From NCBI RefSeq assembly GCF_001623075.1, contig NZ_LMCF01000168.1, positions 32,678-96,677 of the forward strand: a stretch of 64,000 bases of DNA, read 5' to 3'. How positions within the stretch are numbered: position 1 is the stretch's first letter; each line of letters begins with the position of its first letter. The notes under the pieces are model-generated. The model did not search any database. It saw only the letters and a program-made list of their open reading frames with translations, and was not told where the DNA came from. The position numbers and the translations under genes are program-made. This stretch comes from Pseudovibrio sp. Ad37 (GTDB lineage Bacteria > Pseudomonadota > Alphaproteobacteria > Rhizobiales > Stappiaceae). Positions 43,005-52,563 of the stretch are shown piece by piece.

Positions 43005-45230
43005 ATGGGTAAACTCATCCTCAAAATTCTTGTAGGCCAACAGGCTGGCGCGGAAGTCATGCTCGAGCCGGGTGAGTATACACTTGGTTCGGACAGAAAC
43101 GACGATTTGCAACTGGCAGATCTGAGCGTTGCCGCAAGCCATATGCAGCTACGCCTGCAAGACAACAAAATCGAAATCTCTGCAAAGGCAGGAGATGTCC
43201 GGACAGAAAACGGTGTCTCTCTAAGTAGTGGCAATGACGAATGGGTCGAGATTGAGCCTCTTGATGTCATCAGCATTGGTGTCATCAAAATTGCACTTGG
43301 CGCCAAAAACGCTCAATGGGCAACACTAAGCAAAGCATTGAATGCTCCCCATGAAGATGACGAGCAAACAGCAGAGAACTCTGCAGCAAACTCAATCCTT
43401 GGCGAGAATGCAAAGCACGTTGACGCGATATTTGCTCCAATTGCAAAACACCGCAAACGCATAGCTTTTGCAACAGTTGCAAGCGCCGTCGTTCTTGGTG
43501 GTTTTTACCTCGTTGGTTCGGGCAAAATATCTCCTCGCACAGCAAGTGCCCTCCCTAATGGCGGCATTGATGCAGTGCGTATCGCTCTGGCAGATCTCCC
43601 CTTTGCAGAAAGACTGAGCCTGCGTCAGGACGTGGATGATCAGATCTATCTGACAGGCTATGTCAGCGAACCTGTTCAGCGCCGGGCAATCACAGAGGCA
43701 GTAGAACGCACTGAAGTACCTGTCCGCTTGCGCGTGCGCGTCATCGAAACACTGAAAAAAGATATTGCCGGGTATCTGCAATCTCGTGGATCCAACGTAA
43801 GCTTCGCACTTGCAGATGACGGAGAGTTAACCCTGAGCGGTTCTGTTCTCGATAAAACAAGTGCTGACCAGCTAATCGCGGACCTACGCGGGTTGAATGG
43901 CATCTCCGGCGTAACATCAAACATCAAAACTGCAGATGATTATCTTCTGGATGTGCGCAAGCTGGCCAAGCGTGCTTTGATTGATGACACCATCATCTTC
44001 CGTCTCGATGATGAAACTCTTGAAGTCAGCGGTATCATAGCAAGCCAGGATATTGATCGCTGGTCTGGCTTCTTACGCTCATACTCCAGGCAGTACGCTA
44101 CGTTTATTCCACTGCGTTCTCTCGTCAAGTTGGTACAAGAAAACGGGCAGGTCGTAGATCTCAAAGCCAACTTTGATAGTGGTATTGAGCCTCTGCTTGC
44201 TGCTGTTGATCCACTCACGAATGAACCGGTAGAAGAACGCCAAACCAAAGTATTGGAACTGGCGCGGGCAATCAAACAGCAAGACGGTTTTGTACCTAGC
44301 CAACCAAATCAAAAATCTTCCAGCCGCCTCGCCAAGAGCAATGCGGCAGGACAACGCAAAACGGGCCCTGAAGCACCTGCAACGCCGCTTCAAAAAGCAA
44401 CTGAACGTTTGCTAAGCAGCATCGGCATTGCATCCGCTCAAGCATCAACGTCACCAACCAGTCAGCCGACAGTGTTAGAAGAAACAGATGCAGGCCAGCA
44501 GACGACAAACGGAAAGTTGGAAGCTAAAAGCGAAAAGCAACAGGGCGTAATCTCTCAAAGTAAAGCAGATGTCCGGTTCCAAAACGTCGCTCTGGACGAT
44601 CCTGAGCTTAACGAAGCAGCTGAAGTCGTGTTCCTTGCTTGGATGGAATCCGCTAAGGCCAAAGGCGTGATACCTGAAGAGCTAAAAAAGAACTTCCTGC
44701 CCTTGCTTGTAACGCCGCCCTCTGAGGGACCTCTCTGCTCTGAAAATCTTTCAGTACCAGTCTCACAGATCCCTGTGACTGTACTGTGGCTCGATATCCT
44801 GAGCAGCAGCGAAAGCCTCGCTCTCACAACGTTTCCTGAGGAACGCCAGCGCTACATTCTGGAAGCTGCAGTCAATCCAGCTGCAACACGCGACTGCCTG
44901 ATCAGATCAGAAAAAAGCAACAACATTGATTTGATCCCCTACTCCAACTTCATCAGAGAGAGCTTGCGAAACCCTGGTTTCATCCGCTTCCTGACGCGGG
45001 ACCTCTCATCTCCGTCTCTGACTGTCACCGGAGCGAGCCTGATCGGCGAGCGTTATGTTTTGAACAGCGAAAACAAACGCTACAAAATCGGCCAGTCCAT
45101 CGACCAAAGCAGCCGCCTCCTTGCCGTTGGCGAGCTGGGTGCTTTGATCCGCGAGTATGAAGGATATTCTGTTGCGTTATATGGCGATCAGACAGCCTGG
45201 GTCGTCCGCGAAGCAAACGCGAGGCAGTAA
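43005..45230 (+). CDS. sctD: T3SS inner membrane ring protein SctD with long C-terminal extension
   Basis: About 741 residues from the ATG at 43005 (AGGTGGGA upstream; a GTG four codons earlier is possible). An N-terminal cytoplasmic FHA-like domain (G-E-Y-T-L-G-S-D-R-N-D-D-L-Q-L-A-D) is followed by a transmembrane helix (F-A-T-V-A-S-A-V-V-L-G-G-F-Y-L) at about residue 150 and periplasmic BON-type ring domains. Typical SctD ends near 400 residues. Here a Ser/Gln/Thr-rich linker leads to an extra domain whose end (Y-V-L-N-S-E-N-K-R-Y-K-I-G-Q-S-I) resembles the GspC/PilP homology-region pattern. This extension could contact the T2SS-like secretin. Confidence 0.88.
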   Translation: MGKLILKILVGQQAGAEVMLEPGEYTLGSDRNDDLQLADLSVAASHMQLRLQDNKIEISAKAGDVRTENGVSLSSGNDEWVEIEPLDVISIGVIKIALGAKNAQWATLSKALNAPHEDDEQTAENSAANSILGENAKHVDAIFAPIAKHRKRIAFATVASAVVLGGFYLVGSGKISPRTASALPNGGIDAVRIALADLPFAERLSLRQDVDDQIYLTGYVSEPVQRRAITEAVERTEVPVRLRVRVIETLKKDIAGYLQSRGSNVSFALADDGELTLSGSVLDKTSADQLIADLRGLNGISGVTSNIKTADDYLLDVRKLAKRALIDDTIIFRLDDETLEVSGIIASQDIDRWSGFLRSYSRQYATFIPLRSLVKLVQENGQVVDLKANFDSGIEPLLAAVDPLTNEPVEERQTKVLELARAIKQQDGFVPSQPNQKSSSRLAKSNAAGQRKTGPEAPATPLQKATERLLSSIGIASAQASTSPTSQPTVLEETDAGQQTTNGKLEAKSEKQQGVISQSKADVRFQNVALDDPELNEAAEVVFLAWMESAKAKGVIPEELKKNFLPLLVTPPSEGPLCSENLSVPVSQIPVTVLWLDILSSSESLALTTFPEERQRYILEAAVNPAATRDCLIRSEKSNNIDLIPYSNFIRESLRNPGFIRFLTRDLSSPSLTVTGASLIGERYVLNSENKRYKIGQSIDQSSRLLAVGELGALIREYEGYSVALYGDQTAWVVREANARQ

Positions 45231-45272
45231 ACCATCCCTCAACAAACAGTAGAGTATTTACTGTACAAACAT

Positions 45273-45309
45273 AAAAAAAAGCCGGATCTCATATGAGACC
45301 TGGCTTTTT
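45273..45309. terminator. Bidirectional terminator between sctD and tolC-like gene
   Basis: An A-run, then GCCGGATCTC-ATAT-GAGACCTGGC, then a T-run: a hairpin with tracts on both sides. It lies between the stops of the convergent sctD and tolC-like genes. Confidence 0.85.
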
Positions 45310-45362
45310 CTTAGGCCACAACGTCTACTTGACTATAAGAGCCATCATCATCCAGCACCACC

Positions 45363-46727
45363 TTAACTAAGTGGTTCAATCTGGAAACCCGCAGCTTGAG
45401 GGAAGATCGATGTGTTCCCGCGGCGGTCCGCTCTTGATTCTGCTGGTGGAGTGATGTTGAACATCGCCAGCAGGTTACCGGTGGTACCTTGCAGCTGATA
45501 GGTAGAGAACTTCAGAATATATTCTGCAGAGATCAGATCAATGCGGCTGTTAAACAACGCGTTTTCAGCGTTCAATACATCCAGCAATGAGCGCTGACCA
45601 ATGTTGTATTCCTGACGGTAGCCGCTCACAACACGCTGGTTGGCAGAAACTATCTGACGCAGAGCGGAGATGCGCTCGCGTGTTGTTTGCACAGACGCCC
45701 ATGCCTGCTCAACAGCTTCATCAGTTTCGCGGCGCATACGATCAACACGTGCCTGTGCTTCTGCATGCTGCTCAACCGCACGACCACGCATCGCACTGTC
45801 ATAGCCGCCATTATAAAGGCTCCATTTCAGGCGAACCATGATGCGGTAGTCATCGCTACGACCTTCATAACCATTCAGGTCATCTCCGAAATTGGCAGAC
45901 CCATTCAGAGTAACCCGTGGCATAAAGGAGGAGTTGCTCTGCTCAACAGCAAAACCAGCAGCATCCGTATCAGCCTCTGCAGACAAGATCAGTGGATTGC
46001 TCTGACGAGACATTGCCAGCGCAGAAGACAAGCTCTTTGCAGCAGCTGAGTTTGCAGCAGAAACAGCACCCAGATTGCTTGGAGCAACACCAACGACGCG
46101 GCGATACTTCGCCATTGCATCCAGCAATGACTTACGCACGCTTGCTGTAATCATGCGAGTGGCGGCAACGCGTTCTTGCACCTGAGCAAGATCAGCGGCA
46201 CCAGTTTCACCGCCATCGTAACGTTCTTTTACTTCACGTGCGAGACGCTGGTGAAGTGCAGTGTTCTCTTTGGATTTGTTCAGAATCTTCTGATGACGCA
46301 CAACATCGACATAGGCTTCAACAGCATCAAGTGCAATCGCTTCAGAGCGTTCCAGAACACGCAGAGCAGCACCATCAACACGGGCGCTCTGGCGATAGAT
46401 CTCATTCACTGAGCCAAAGCCGTCAAACAACAGCTGCTCTGCTTCAACACTCACCTGCTTGGCTCCACGCCATTGCTCAGTGGTGTTGGATTGTGCCCTG
46501 CGCAAGCGCTCCGCACCAAAAGAAGCATTCACACTCAACTTCGGCATGAACGCACTTTGAGAAGCACGCAATTCCTGATCACGTACCCTTCTGTTTGCAG
46601 CGGACTCTACAATGTCTGGATTAGTGAGAACGGCGGTTTCAACTGTATCACGTAAAGACGCAGAATGAGCAGACGTCACCCCCAACGCGCACATGAACAG
46701 TGCAACAGAAGTACCTCGAAAATGCAT
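45363..46727 (-). CDS. tolC: TolC-family outer membrane efflux/type I secretion protein
   Basis: A 454-residue protein with a signal peptide (F-M-C-A-L-G-V-T-S-A-H-S-A). It has the duplicated helical repeats typical of TolC: the block G-Q-R-S-L-L-D-V-L-N-A-E-N-A-L-F-N-S near residue 385 is a hallmark, as is Q-A-W-A-S-V-Q-T. The trimer spans outer membrane and periplasm as an export duct. No inner-membrane transporter is adjacent, so it may serve several pumps. Nothing ties it functionally to the T3SS. Confidence 0.92.
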   Translation of the reverse strand: MHFRGTSVALFMCALGVTSAHSASLRDTVETAVLTNPDIVESAANRRVRDQELRASQSAFMPKLSVNASFGAERLRRAQSNTTEQWRGAKQVSVEAEQLLFDGFGSVNEIYRQSARVDGAALRVLERSEAIALDAVEAYVDVVRHQKILNKSKENTALHQRLAREVKERYDGGETGAADLAQVQERVAATRMITASVRKSLLDAMAKYRRVVGVAPSNLGAVSAANSAAAKSLSSALAMSRQSNPLILSAEADTDAAGFAVEQSNSSFMPRVTLNGSANFGDDLNGYEGRSDDYRIMVRLKWSLYNGGYDSAMRGRAVEQHAEAQARVDRMRRETDEAVEQAWASVQTTRERISALRQIVSANQRVVSGYRQEYNIGQRSLLDVLNAENALFNSRIDLISAEYILKFSTYQLQGTTGNLLAMFNITPPAESRADRRGNTSIFPQAAGFQIEPLS

Positions 46728-47061
46728 TGCCTACACCCCAATGACTTTTCCACTTTGGCGACACTTCTGTAGCGGCCAAAGACAGCATCTCACTCACAAA
46801 ACGAGGATTATTGGCTGAACTGGAAAGTAAATATTATTATGTAAATTAAACTAGAATATTTCATCTAGTACCTTTCCAGACAAAGTAAGTCACACCCTCA
46901 AAACGTGTAGTTGAACTTGTAGAAATCGCTTTTGAACAGACAATAAACTTTTATTGCAGCCACTTAAGACAGTTAAGGATTAGTTTAAATTTCAGTTGTT
47001 AGGACTGGTTCTATATTAGTCCACGTCTATCCCCCCTCAATTTTCATAAAGTCTCCCTCAC
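46728..47061. other. AT-rich intergenic region upstream of the tolC-like gene
   Basis: About 330 bp with long AT stretches. It should contain the tolC-like gene promoter (minus strand). No gene, RNA or clear operator was recognised. Confidence 0.5.
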
Positions 47062-47100
47062 AAAAAAAGAGGCAGATGCCTCAACATCCGCCTCTTTAAA
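47062..47100 (-). terminator. Terminator after the TRAP operon
   Basis: AAAGAGGC-A-GATG, loop, CATC-C-GCCTCTTT with A/T tracts on both sides. It lies 23 bp past the end of the dctM-type gene. Confidence 0.8.
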
Positions 47101-47122
47101 ATCTGCATCATTTGCAAAGCGC

Positions 47123-48412
47123 TTAGTTCAGCAGCAGGTTTGGAATGTACAGGGCCAGCTGCGGAATGAACGTGGTCAGCACCAGTGTTGGCAACCATGC
47201 AAAGAAGATGAACATCAACGTCGGCTTCAGCATCTTGTCAACTGAGGTATCCGTCACCTTGGATCCCAGATACAGCAGCGGAGCAGTCGGCGGCGTAATG
47301 TTCGCCATGCCCAGATTCACACCCAAAACAGCCGCAAAATGGATCGGGTCCATACCAACGCCCTGCACGATTGGAAGCAGCAGCGGAGTTGAGAGCAGGA
47401 TACCAGAGATATCATCCATCAACATACCGATGATGATCATCACCAGATTCACCATCAGCAAGATCATGATTGGATCTTCAGAGACGGAGTAAACAAACTC
47501 CTCTGCAATCGCTGGGATGTCTTCAAAGATCAGGAAGCGACTGACGATCAACACCATGAAGATCATCGCCATAACAACACCAATGGTGATGCCTGAGTTC
47601 AAAATGGTTTCACGGAACGTTTTCCAGGTCAGACCACGGTAAACGTAGATCGCAACAGGGATCGCATAAACAACAGCAACACCTGCAGCTTCTGTTGGTG
47701 TCATGATGCCACCATAGATCCCACCGAGGATGATAACGGGCATCATCAATGCAGGAAACGCCTTCAGGCCTCGACGCTTAAATTCGTAATTGAAGTCATC
47801 TGGACGCTTTTCCAGATTGATGTCTTTATGCTTGCGCAGCATCACCTGGTTTACAATGATCAAAAGCGTAATGAGGATCAAACCAGGAATGACGGTGGAG
47901 AGGAATGCGCGTAACACGGACTGCTGTGCGACCCAGGCATACAAGATGTGTGAAGCACTTGGTGGGATCAACAATCCAAGGGGTGCAGCGCTGACGATCA
48001 GCGCAGCAGACTGTCCTTCAGGATAGTTAGCTTTGCGCAGATGCGGCATCATGATGCCACCAATGCAAGTCAGTGTCGCGTTTGCACTTCCGGAAATTGA
48101 ACCGAATACACCGGACGCAAGCACTGTCGCAGCAGACAAACCACCTTTGATGTGCCCGACAAACAGCTCTGCCATGCTGACAAGAGGCGCAGCAATACGT
48201 CCCTTTTCCATAATGCCACCAGCAATGATGAACAACGGAATAGCCAGCAGAACCACATTGTTCATTTTCCAATGGCCGGTTGGTAGATAACCGGCAACAT
48301 CATGGCCGCCCATATAGGCAAGGAAAATAAGAATTGCGCCAAATGCTAGGTGTACGCTTACACCAAGCAGCAAAAGGCCGCATAGAATGGCAATTGACCC
48401 AACAATAATCAT
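47123..48412 (-). CDS. dctM: TRAP transporter large permease (DctM-type)
   Basis: A 429-residue membrane protein with about twelve hydrophobic segments. Family landmarks include F-G-S-I-S-G-S-A-N-A-T, L-L-I-P-P-S-A-S near residue 150, and N-L-G-M-A-N-I-T-P-P-T-A-P. It carries the ion-coupled transport channel for an organic acid delivered by the binding protein. It overlaps the small permease gene by four bases. Confidence 0.95.
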   Translation of the reverse strand: MIIVGSIAILCGLLLLGVSVHLAFGAILIFLAYMGGHDVAGYLPTGHWKMNNVVLLAIPLFIIAGGIMEKGRIAAPLVSMAELFVGHIKGGLSAATVLASGVFGSISGSANATLTCIGGIMMPHLRKANYPEGQSAALIVSAAPLGLLIPPSASHILYAWVAQQSVLRAFLSTVIPGLILITLLIIVNQVMLRKHKDINLEKRPDDFNYEFKRRGLKAFPALMMPVIILGGIYGGIMTPTEAAGVAVVYAIPVAIYVYRGLTWKTFRETILNSGITIGVVMAMIFMVLIVSRFLIFEDIPAIAEEFVYSVSEDPIMILLMVNLVMIIIGMLMDDISGILLSTPLLLPIVQGVGMDPIHFAAVLGVNLGMANITPPTAPLLYLGSKVTDTSVDKMLKPTLMFIFFAWLPTLVLTTFIPQLALYIPNLLLN

Positions 48413-49011
48413 TGCGCTGCCCCTTGAGCTTTTATTGGTTCTTCTTCAGGGTGTACGTTTTCCGCAATTTCGCGGGGTTCCCGTTCCGGCCATTTGGGAC
48501 CGTTTCGCAGCAGCAGATAAAAATGCAGCACGGCGAACATGGTCATGAACAGGAAGCCCAGGAAAATAGCTAATCGAGGCGCAAAGAATGGAATCTTCAG
48601 CGCAACGGTCGTCTGCCACATTGGGTAGGAGGCAAGTTCTTCCTCAAGCATGAGCCAGCCCCAATACGTGACCGCACTCAAAACGCCAATTTCAATGATT
48701 TCTACAGTCACCTCACGCCACCATATGACGCGCGGGTTTTTGATCAGAAAGCCAAGCACGTCTGCGTTGACATGCTCTTTGCGTGCTGAGGCGACAGCAG
48801 CAGCCATGAAGAACATCCAGAAGCTGACAGTCATCAGCCATTCTTCATAGGCAAAAAGGTTGCCACCAAAACCATAACGGACAATCACAACCATAAAAAA
48901 TGTGAGCGCCATGATTACACCGCCGGCTGTAATCATGAAGTTCATCAGTTTAATGACGCCGTTCAGCGGTTTAGCCACTGGCCTTGGAAGTTCGCTCGTC
49001 AGAATACTCAT
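48409..49011 (-). CDS. dctQ: TRAP transporter small permease (DctQ-type)
   Basis: A 200-residue protein with four hydrophobic helices and the DctQ signature region Y-E-E-W-L-M-T-V-S-F-W-M-F-F and H-V-N-A-D. It partners the large permease. It lies downstream of a strong hairpin that separates it from the binding-protein gene. Confidence 0.93.
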   Translation of the reverse strand: MSILTSELPRPVAKPLNGVIKLMNFMITAGGVIMALTFFMVVIVRYGFGGNLFAYEEWLMTVSFWMFFMAAAVASARKEHVNADVLGFLIKNPRVIWWREVTVEIIEIGVLSAVTYWGWLMLEEELASYPMWQTTVALKIPFFAPRLAIFLGFLFMTMFAVLHFYLLLRNGPKWPEREPREIAENVHPEEEPIKAQGAAQ

Positions 49012-49055
49012 CTGATATTTGCCCTTCGTTTCTTGAAACCAAATAAGTCATAGAA

Positions 49056-49084
49056 AAGGCCGGCGCAGGGTATGCGCCGGCCTT
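49056..49084 (-). terminator. Intra-operon attenuating hairpin between dctP and dctQM
   Basis: AAGGCCGGCGCA-TACCC-TGCGCCGGCCTT (minus strand) is a perfect 12-bp stem followed by TTTTCTA. It lies 12 bp after the binding-protein gene and 45 bp before the dctQ-type gene, so it should reduce permease relative to binding-protein expression. Confidence 0.85.
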
Positions 49085-49096
49085 GAAGAGAAGGGC

Positions 49097-50131
49097 TTAT
49101 TGGAAGTCTTTCTTCAGACGGTCAATGGTGTCCTGACCAACAACTTCAGCCATTGCAGGCCAAACTTTTTCACGTACACGCTCAGCAAGAACTTTTTCCT
49201 GCTCAGGGGTGAAGCTCAGGACTTCGTAACCGGACTCTACGAGTTTCTGCTTGAAGTTCGCATCGTTCTCTTTGTTGAACTGGAAGTACTGCTTGGAAGC
49301 TTTATCAAACGCAGCTTTCACAACAGCTTTCTGCTCATCATTCATCTTGTTCCAGGTTTTCAGAGAACCATAGAAAGAGTTGATTTCAGAGATCGCGTTG
49401 TACTCTACGAAGTACTTACCAACATTGGACTTTGCGAAGATGGTGTAAGCAGCCTGCTTGGTGCAGCACAAGGTGCCGTCAACAATACCGGACTGCATTG
49501 CAGGGAACATATCACCCCAAGCCATCGTGGTGGTGTTGTAGCCCAGAGTTTCTGCCATGTCTTTAACAACAGCAGAAGACCAGACACGGATGTTCATGCC
49601 TTTGTCGCCAAAGCCTGCATAGTCTTCAGGCTTTTTATTCGCAACAACACCAACAAAACCTTCAGGGTTGTGGTTGAACAGCTTCAGACCGAGGTTCTCA
49701 AGACGCTCGTTGATGATCTTGTTGTACTCAGAATCTGGGTTCAACATCACGTTTTCCAGATCATCCCAGCTGGTGAACAGGTATGGCATGGACATGATGT
49801 CGAGCACTGGATCTTTGTGGGAGTAGATGAACGCCATCACAAAGTCCACGTTACCGCGGATGGTGTCTTCAACCAGAGACTCACCGGAACCGAGCTGGCT
49901 TGCAGGGAAGACAGAAACTTTCAGGCCAACATCAGCAGCCTCAATTTCCTTTTCGATCTGCTTCAGCATTTTGGTGCCTTCGTGATCGACAGGTACCGTA
50001 CCAGCGATTTTCAGACGCAGATCAGCAGCGTATACGGAGGACGCCAGTGTCAAAGCAATTGCACTTGCTGCACCTACGCTCAATACGCGACGGAAACCCT
50101 TTGATACAGTTTTAAGGCTAGGTTTGTTCAT
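49097..50131 (-). CDS. dctP: TRAP transporter periplasmic binding protein (DctP-type)
   Basis: About 344 residues from the ATG at 50131, which has AGGGAG upstream; a reading to 50164 is longer. The signal peptide ends S-S-V-Y-A-A. The mature protein has the DctP-type regions G-E-S-L-V-E-D-T-I-R-G-N-V-D-F-V and the ligand-contact block M-N-I-R-V-W-S-S. An unusual double cysteine (T-L-C-C-T-K) occurs in the middle. The arginine of the first block usually contacts a carboxylate, so an organic acid ligand is likely. Confidence 0.93.
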   Translation of the reverse strand: MNKPSLKTVSKGFRRVLSVGAASAIALTLASSVYAADLRLKIAGTVPVDHEGTKMLKQIEKEIEAADVGLKVSVFPASQLGSGESLVEDTIRGNVDFVMAFIYSHKDPVLDIMSMPYLFTSWDDLENVMLNPDSEYNKIINERLENLGLKLFNHNPEGFVGVVANKKPEDYAGFGDKGMNIRVWSSAVVKDMAETLGYNTTTMAWGDMFPAMQSGIVDGTLCCTKQAAYTIFAKSNVGKYFVEYNAISEINSFYGSLKTWNKMNDEQKAVVKAAFDKASKQYFQFNKENDANFKQKLVESGYEVLSFTPEQEKVLAERVREKVWPAMAEVVGQDTIDRLKKDFQ

Positions 50132-50735
50132 TCTTGTCTCCCTAATAACCATCCAGATACGCATCTATTGCTTATCATTGGCTCCCGGATGGCCGATTAT
50201 GCCTCTCGCAACACATGTGACTTGCGTCAAATCGTGTCACTCAAGATTTTTAGATTGCTACAGCTCAGGGGCCGCGATCAGAAACATCTTTCATTGCTCT
50301 TGATGAGTGATGTCCCTGTAAGTGCTTATCCCCTTGTGCCGAATAGATGCGAAGAACTGGCAATAAAGCGCAGTGCGTTTCACATGCATACTTTTACTAA
50401 CTCGGGAAACATACTAGATATAATTCAAATGATCCATATTTTTTTCACTATTGACCATTTGTCACCTTATGAACTAGTCATATCTACTGAATTTGAAGAA
50501 ATTTTGGGCGGAAAGCTCTTCAAATTACAGGGTTTTAGGCAAACCAAATGGCAGCAGCAATTTTCTGCATCAAAAAAAGACACTGATATATCAATATAAT
50601 ATCGGTCGAAAATCGAGAGGAACATCGAAGATGCAGAAACGCTACACGCAAAAATCGAGAATTTTGAGTGGCTGATACATTTGATCCATTTGCACCAAAA
50701 AATTTAAAACAATGATTCGTTTGGGAGGGGAAACT
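50132..50735. other. Intergenic region between TRAP operon and RpiR regulator
   Basis: About 600 bp holding promoters for the divergent binding-protein and rpiR-type genes. It is AT-rich in its second half. A non-ATG 143-codon frame at 50168-50599 lacks coding character and was not accepted. Confidence 0.5.
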
Positions 50736-51614
50736 ATGACGAAAAGCTACCAGGAGACGGTTGATCAACTCACGAAAGCCTATCCAAATCTAAGCAAGCA
50801 GCTCAAAAAGAGCGCGGCTTATGTCTTGGAATATCCAAGTGATGTTGCCACCTTGTCCATGCGTCAGGTTGCAGCCCGTGCAGACGTCCCTCCTCCCACC
50901 ATGAACAGACTTGCAAAATCTCTTGAGTTTGGAACCTACAATGCCCTGCGTGATGTCTATCGCGGCGGGTTCGAGGATTTCTCCTCCAACTACCCATCCC
51001 GAGCCGGAGAGCTACAGGCCACACATGGAACCTCGGATATTGAAGCCTCTTTGCAAAGTTTCAAAAGCGCAGCTCTTGGCAATCTGAAGCATTTGTTCGA
51101 CACTGTCGACCGGGATCATCTCCAACAAATCGTCTCGTCTCTGGCCACCGCCCGGAACGTGGTTGTTGTTGGTATGCATGCATCTCACTCACTCGCAAAT
51201 TACCTACACTATGTTGCCTCCATGTGTTTTCGCAATTGGCGGCTCATCAATCGCAAGAATGGCGAAATCGCAGATCAGGTTGAGTACATCAACGCCGATG
51301 ACGTTGTCGTCGCAATCTCCCTGAACCCATGCGCTGCAGACACTGTACTCGTTGCAAAACGGGCCTATGAAGTGGGTGCAACGGTCGTCGGCATCACCGA
51401 TACCAGAACATCTCCTCTTGCCACTTATTCAACCGACCTCCTGCTCACACCTGTTCAAAGCCCGCATTTCTTTGAAAGTTACGTCGCCACTGCGGCCCTT
51501 CTGGAAATGATCCTTGGCTTATTGGTGGCAGATAGCGGGCAGGTCGTCATCGACAACATCACAAGGCTGGAACGCTGCCGCAATGAACTCGGCGAATACT
51601 GGCCAGACCAATAA
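50736..51614 (+). CDS. RpiR-family transcriptional regulator
   Basis: About 292 residues from the ATG at 50736, preceded by GGGAGGGG. An N-terminal helix-turn-helix (S-M-R-Q-V-A-A-R-A-D-V-P-P-P-T-M-N-R) is followed by a SIS sugar-phosphate-isomerase-like domain (V-V-V-V-G-M-H-A-S-H, V-V-A-I-S-L-N-P-C-A). It is divergent from the TRAP binding-protein gene and heads the nitrilase/enoyl-CoA hydratase run. It is a likely regulator of both. Confidence 0.93.
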   Translation: MTKSYQETVDQLTKAYPNLSKQLKKSAAYVLEYPSDVATLSMRQVAARADVPPPTMNRLAKSLEFGTYNALRDVYRGGFEDFSSNYPSRAGELQATHGTSDIEASLQSFKSAALGNLKHLFDTVDRDHLQQIVSSLATARNVVVVGMHASHSLANYLHYVASMCFRNWRLINRKNGEIADQVEYINADDVVVAISLNPCAADTVLVAKRAYEVGATVVGITDTRTSPLATYSTDLLLTPVQSPHFFESYVATAALLEMILGLLVADSGQVVIDNITRLERCRNELGEYWPDQ

Positions 51615-51638
51615 ACCAATAAGAACTCGGAATACCCT

Positions 51639-52490
51639 ATGACAAAGCTCAGTCTCCTTGCCGGTCAGATCAACATTCCTGCGATGACCACAGCAGACCA
51701 GCGAGACGCACACGTGCGATCCGTGACCGCCAAGTTGCATCAGCAACTCACTGCAAAGCCACATGATCTGGTTGTTCTACCTGAGCTTTCGACCGTTGAT
51801 TACTCCAGAGCTGCCTTTGCTGAACTCAGCGTGCTGGCAGAAGACCTGAACGGCCCCTCCGTCAAAGCATTTGGCGCTTTGGCAAAACAGCACAACACCA
51901 CAATCGTCTTCGGCATGCCACGCAAAGCAGAGGATCACTATAAGATCTCTCAGGTCGCTGTCGGGCCGGACGGAGCTGTCATTGGCTGCTACGATAAGCT
52001 CCACATTTGTCAGTATGGCGCGTCCATGGAGAAGGAATACTTCGAAAAAGGCGACCACCTTTTCTCATTTCCCGTAAAGGGCATAAAGGTTGCACCAATC
52101 ATCTGCTACGATATCCGCATCCCTGAACTCAGCCGCACACTGGCCCTGCAACACGGCGTTGACCTGATCCTGCACAGCGGCGCGTATGCCCGGGATGAAA
52201 GCTTCTTCAGCTGGCACGACTTCGTGGTCACCCGCGCTCTGGAAAGCCAGATCTTCTTCCTCAGCCTCAATCGCGCTGGCGAGAACTTCGGTAATTCCAC
52301 GTTCTGTCCTCCCTGGACAGATGAGAACACACCGCGCACAATCTTCCCTCAAACCAACGAGCATTTTGAGAGCTTTGAGCTGGATACGGCTGTAATTGAT
52401 CAAGTGCGCAAAGACTACACATTCCGCAAAGATTTGCTGGAAGACTACTCCCAGCTCAAGCATCAGGAACCTGAGCTGCTCAACCAATAG
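51639..52490 (+). CDS. Nitrilase-superfamily amidohydrolase
   Basis: A 283-residue carbon-nitrogen hydrolase. The catalytic triad is visible: Glu49 in L-P-E-L-S, Lys120 in Y-D-K-L-H-I-C, and Cys156 in I-I-C-Y-D-I-R. The segment after Cys matches aliphatic amidase/omega-amidase-like members. It is in a run with an RpiR regulator and an enoyl-CoA hydratase, suggesting hydrolysis of an amide substrate imported by the nearby TRAP system. Substrate is unknown. Confidence 0.93.
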   Translation: MTKLSLLAGQINIPAMTTADQRDAHVRSVTAKLHQQLTAKPHDLVVLPELSTVDYSRAAFAELSVLAEDLNGPSVKAFGALAKQHNTTIVFGMPRKAEDHYKISQVAVGPDGAVIGCYDKLHICQYGASMEKEYFEKGDHLFSFPVKGIKVAPIICYDIRIPELSRTLALQHGVDLILHSGAYARDESFFSWHDFVVTRALESQIFFLSLNRAGENFGNSTFCPPWTDENTPRTIFPQTNEHFESFELDTAVIDQVRKDYTFRKDLLEDYSQLKHQEPELLNQ

Positions 52491-52563
52491 CTAGCTCTAT
52501 TCCCATCAGTTTTCCCTCTAGTATCGGTTGCAACAAAGCAACTTTCTGGAGGGGAAACACGCC

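Noticed and set aside
45363..46727. tolC-like gene as part of the T3SS
   Set aside because: Separated by a strong bidirectional terminator, on the opposite strand, and the cluster already has its secretin.
50168..50599. 143-codon plus-strand frame in the TRAP/RpiR intergenic region
   Set aside because: No ATG start, odd composition, and promoter location for two divergent genes.
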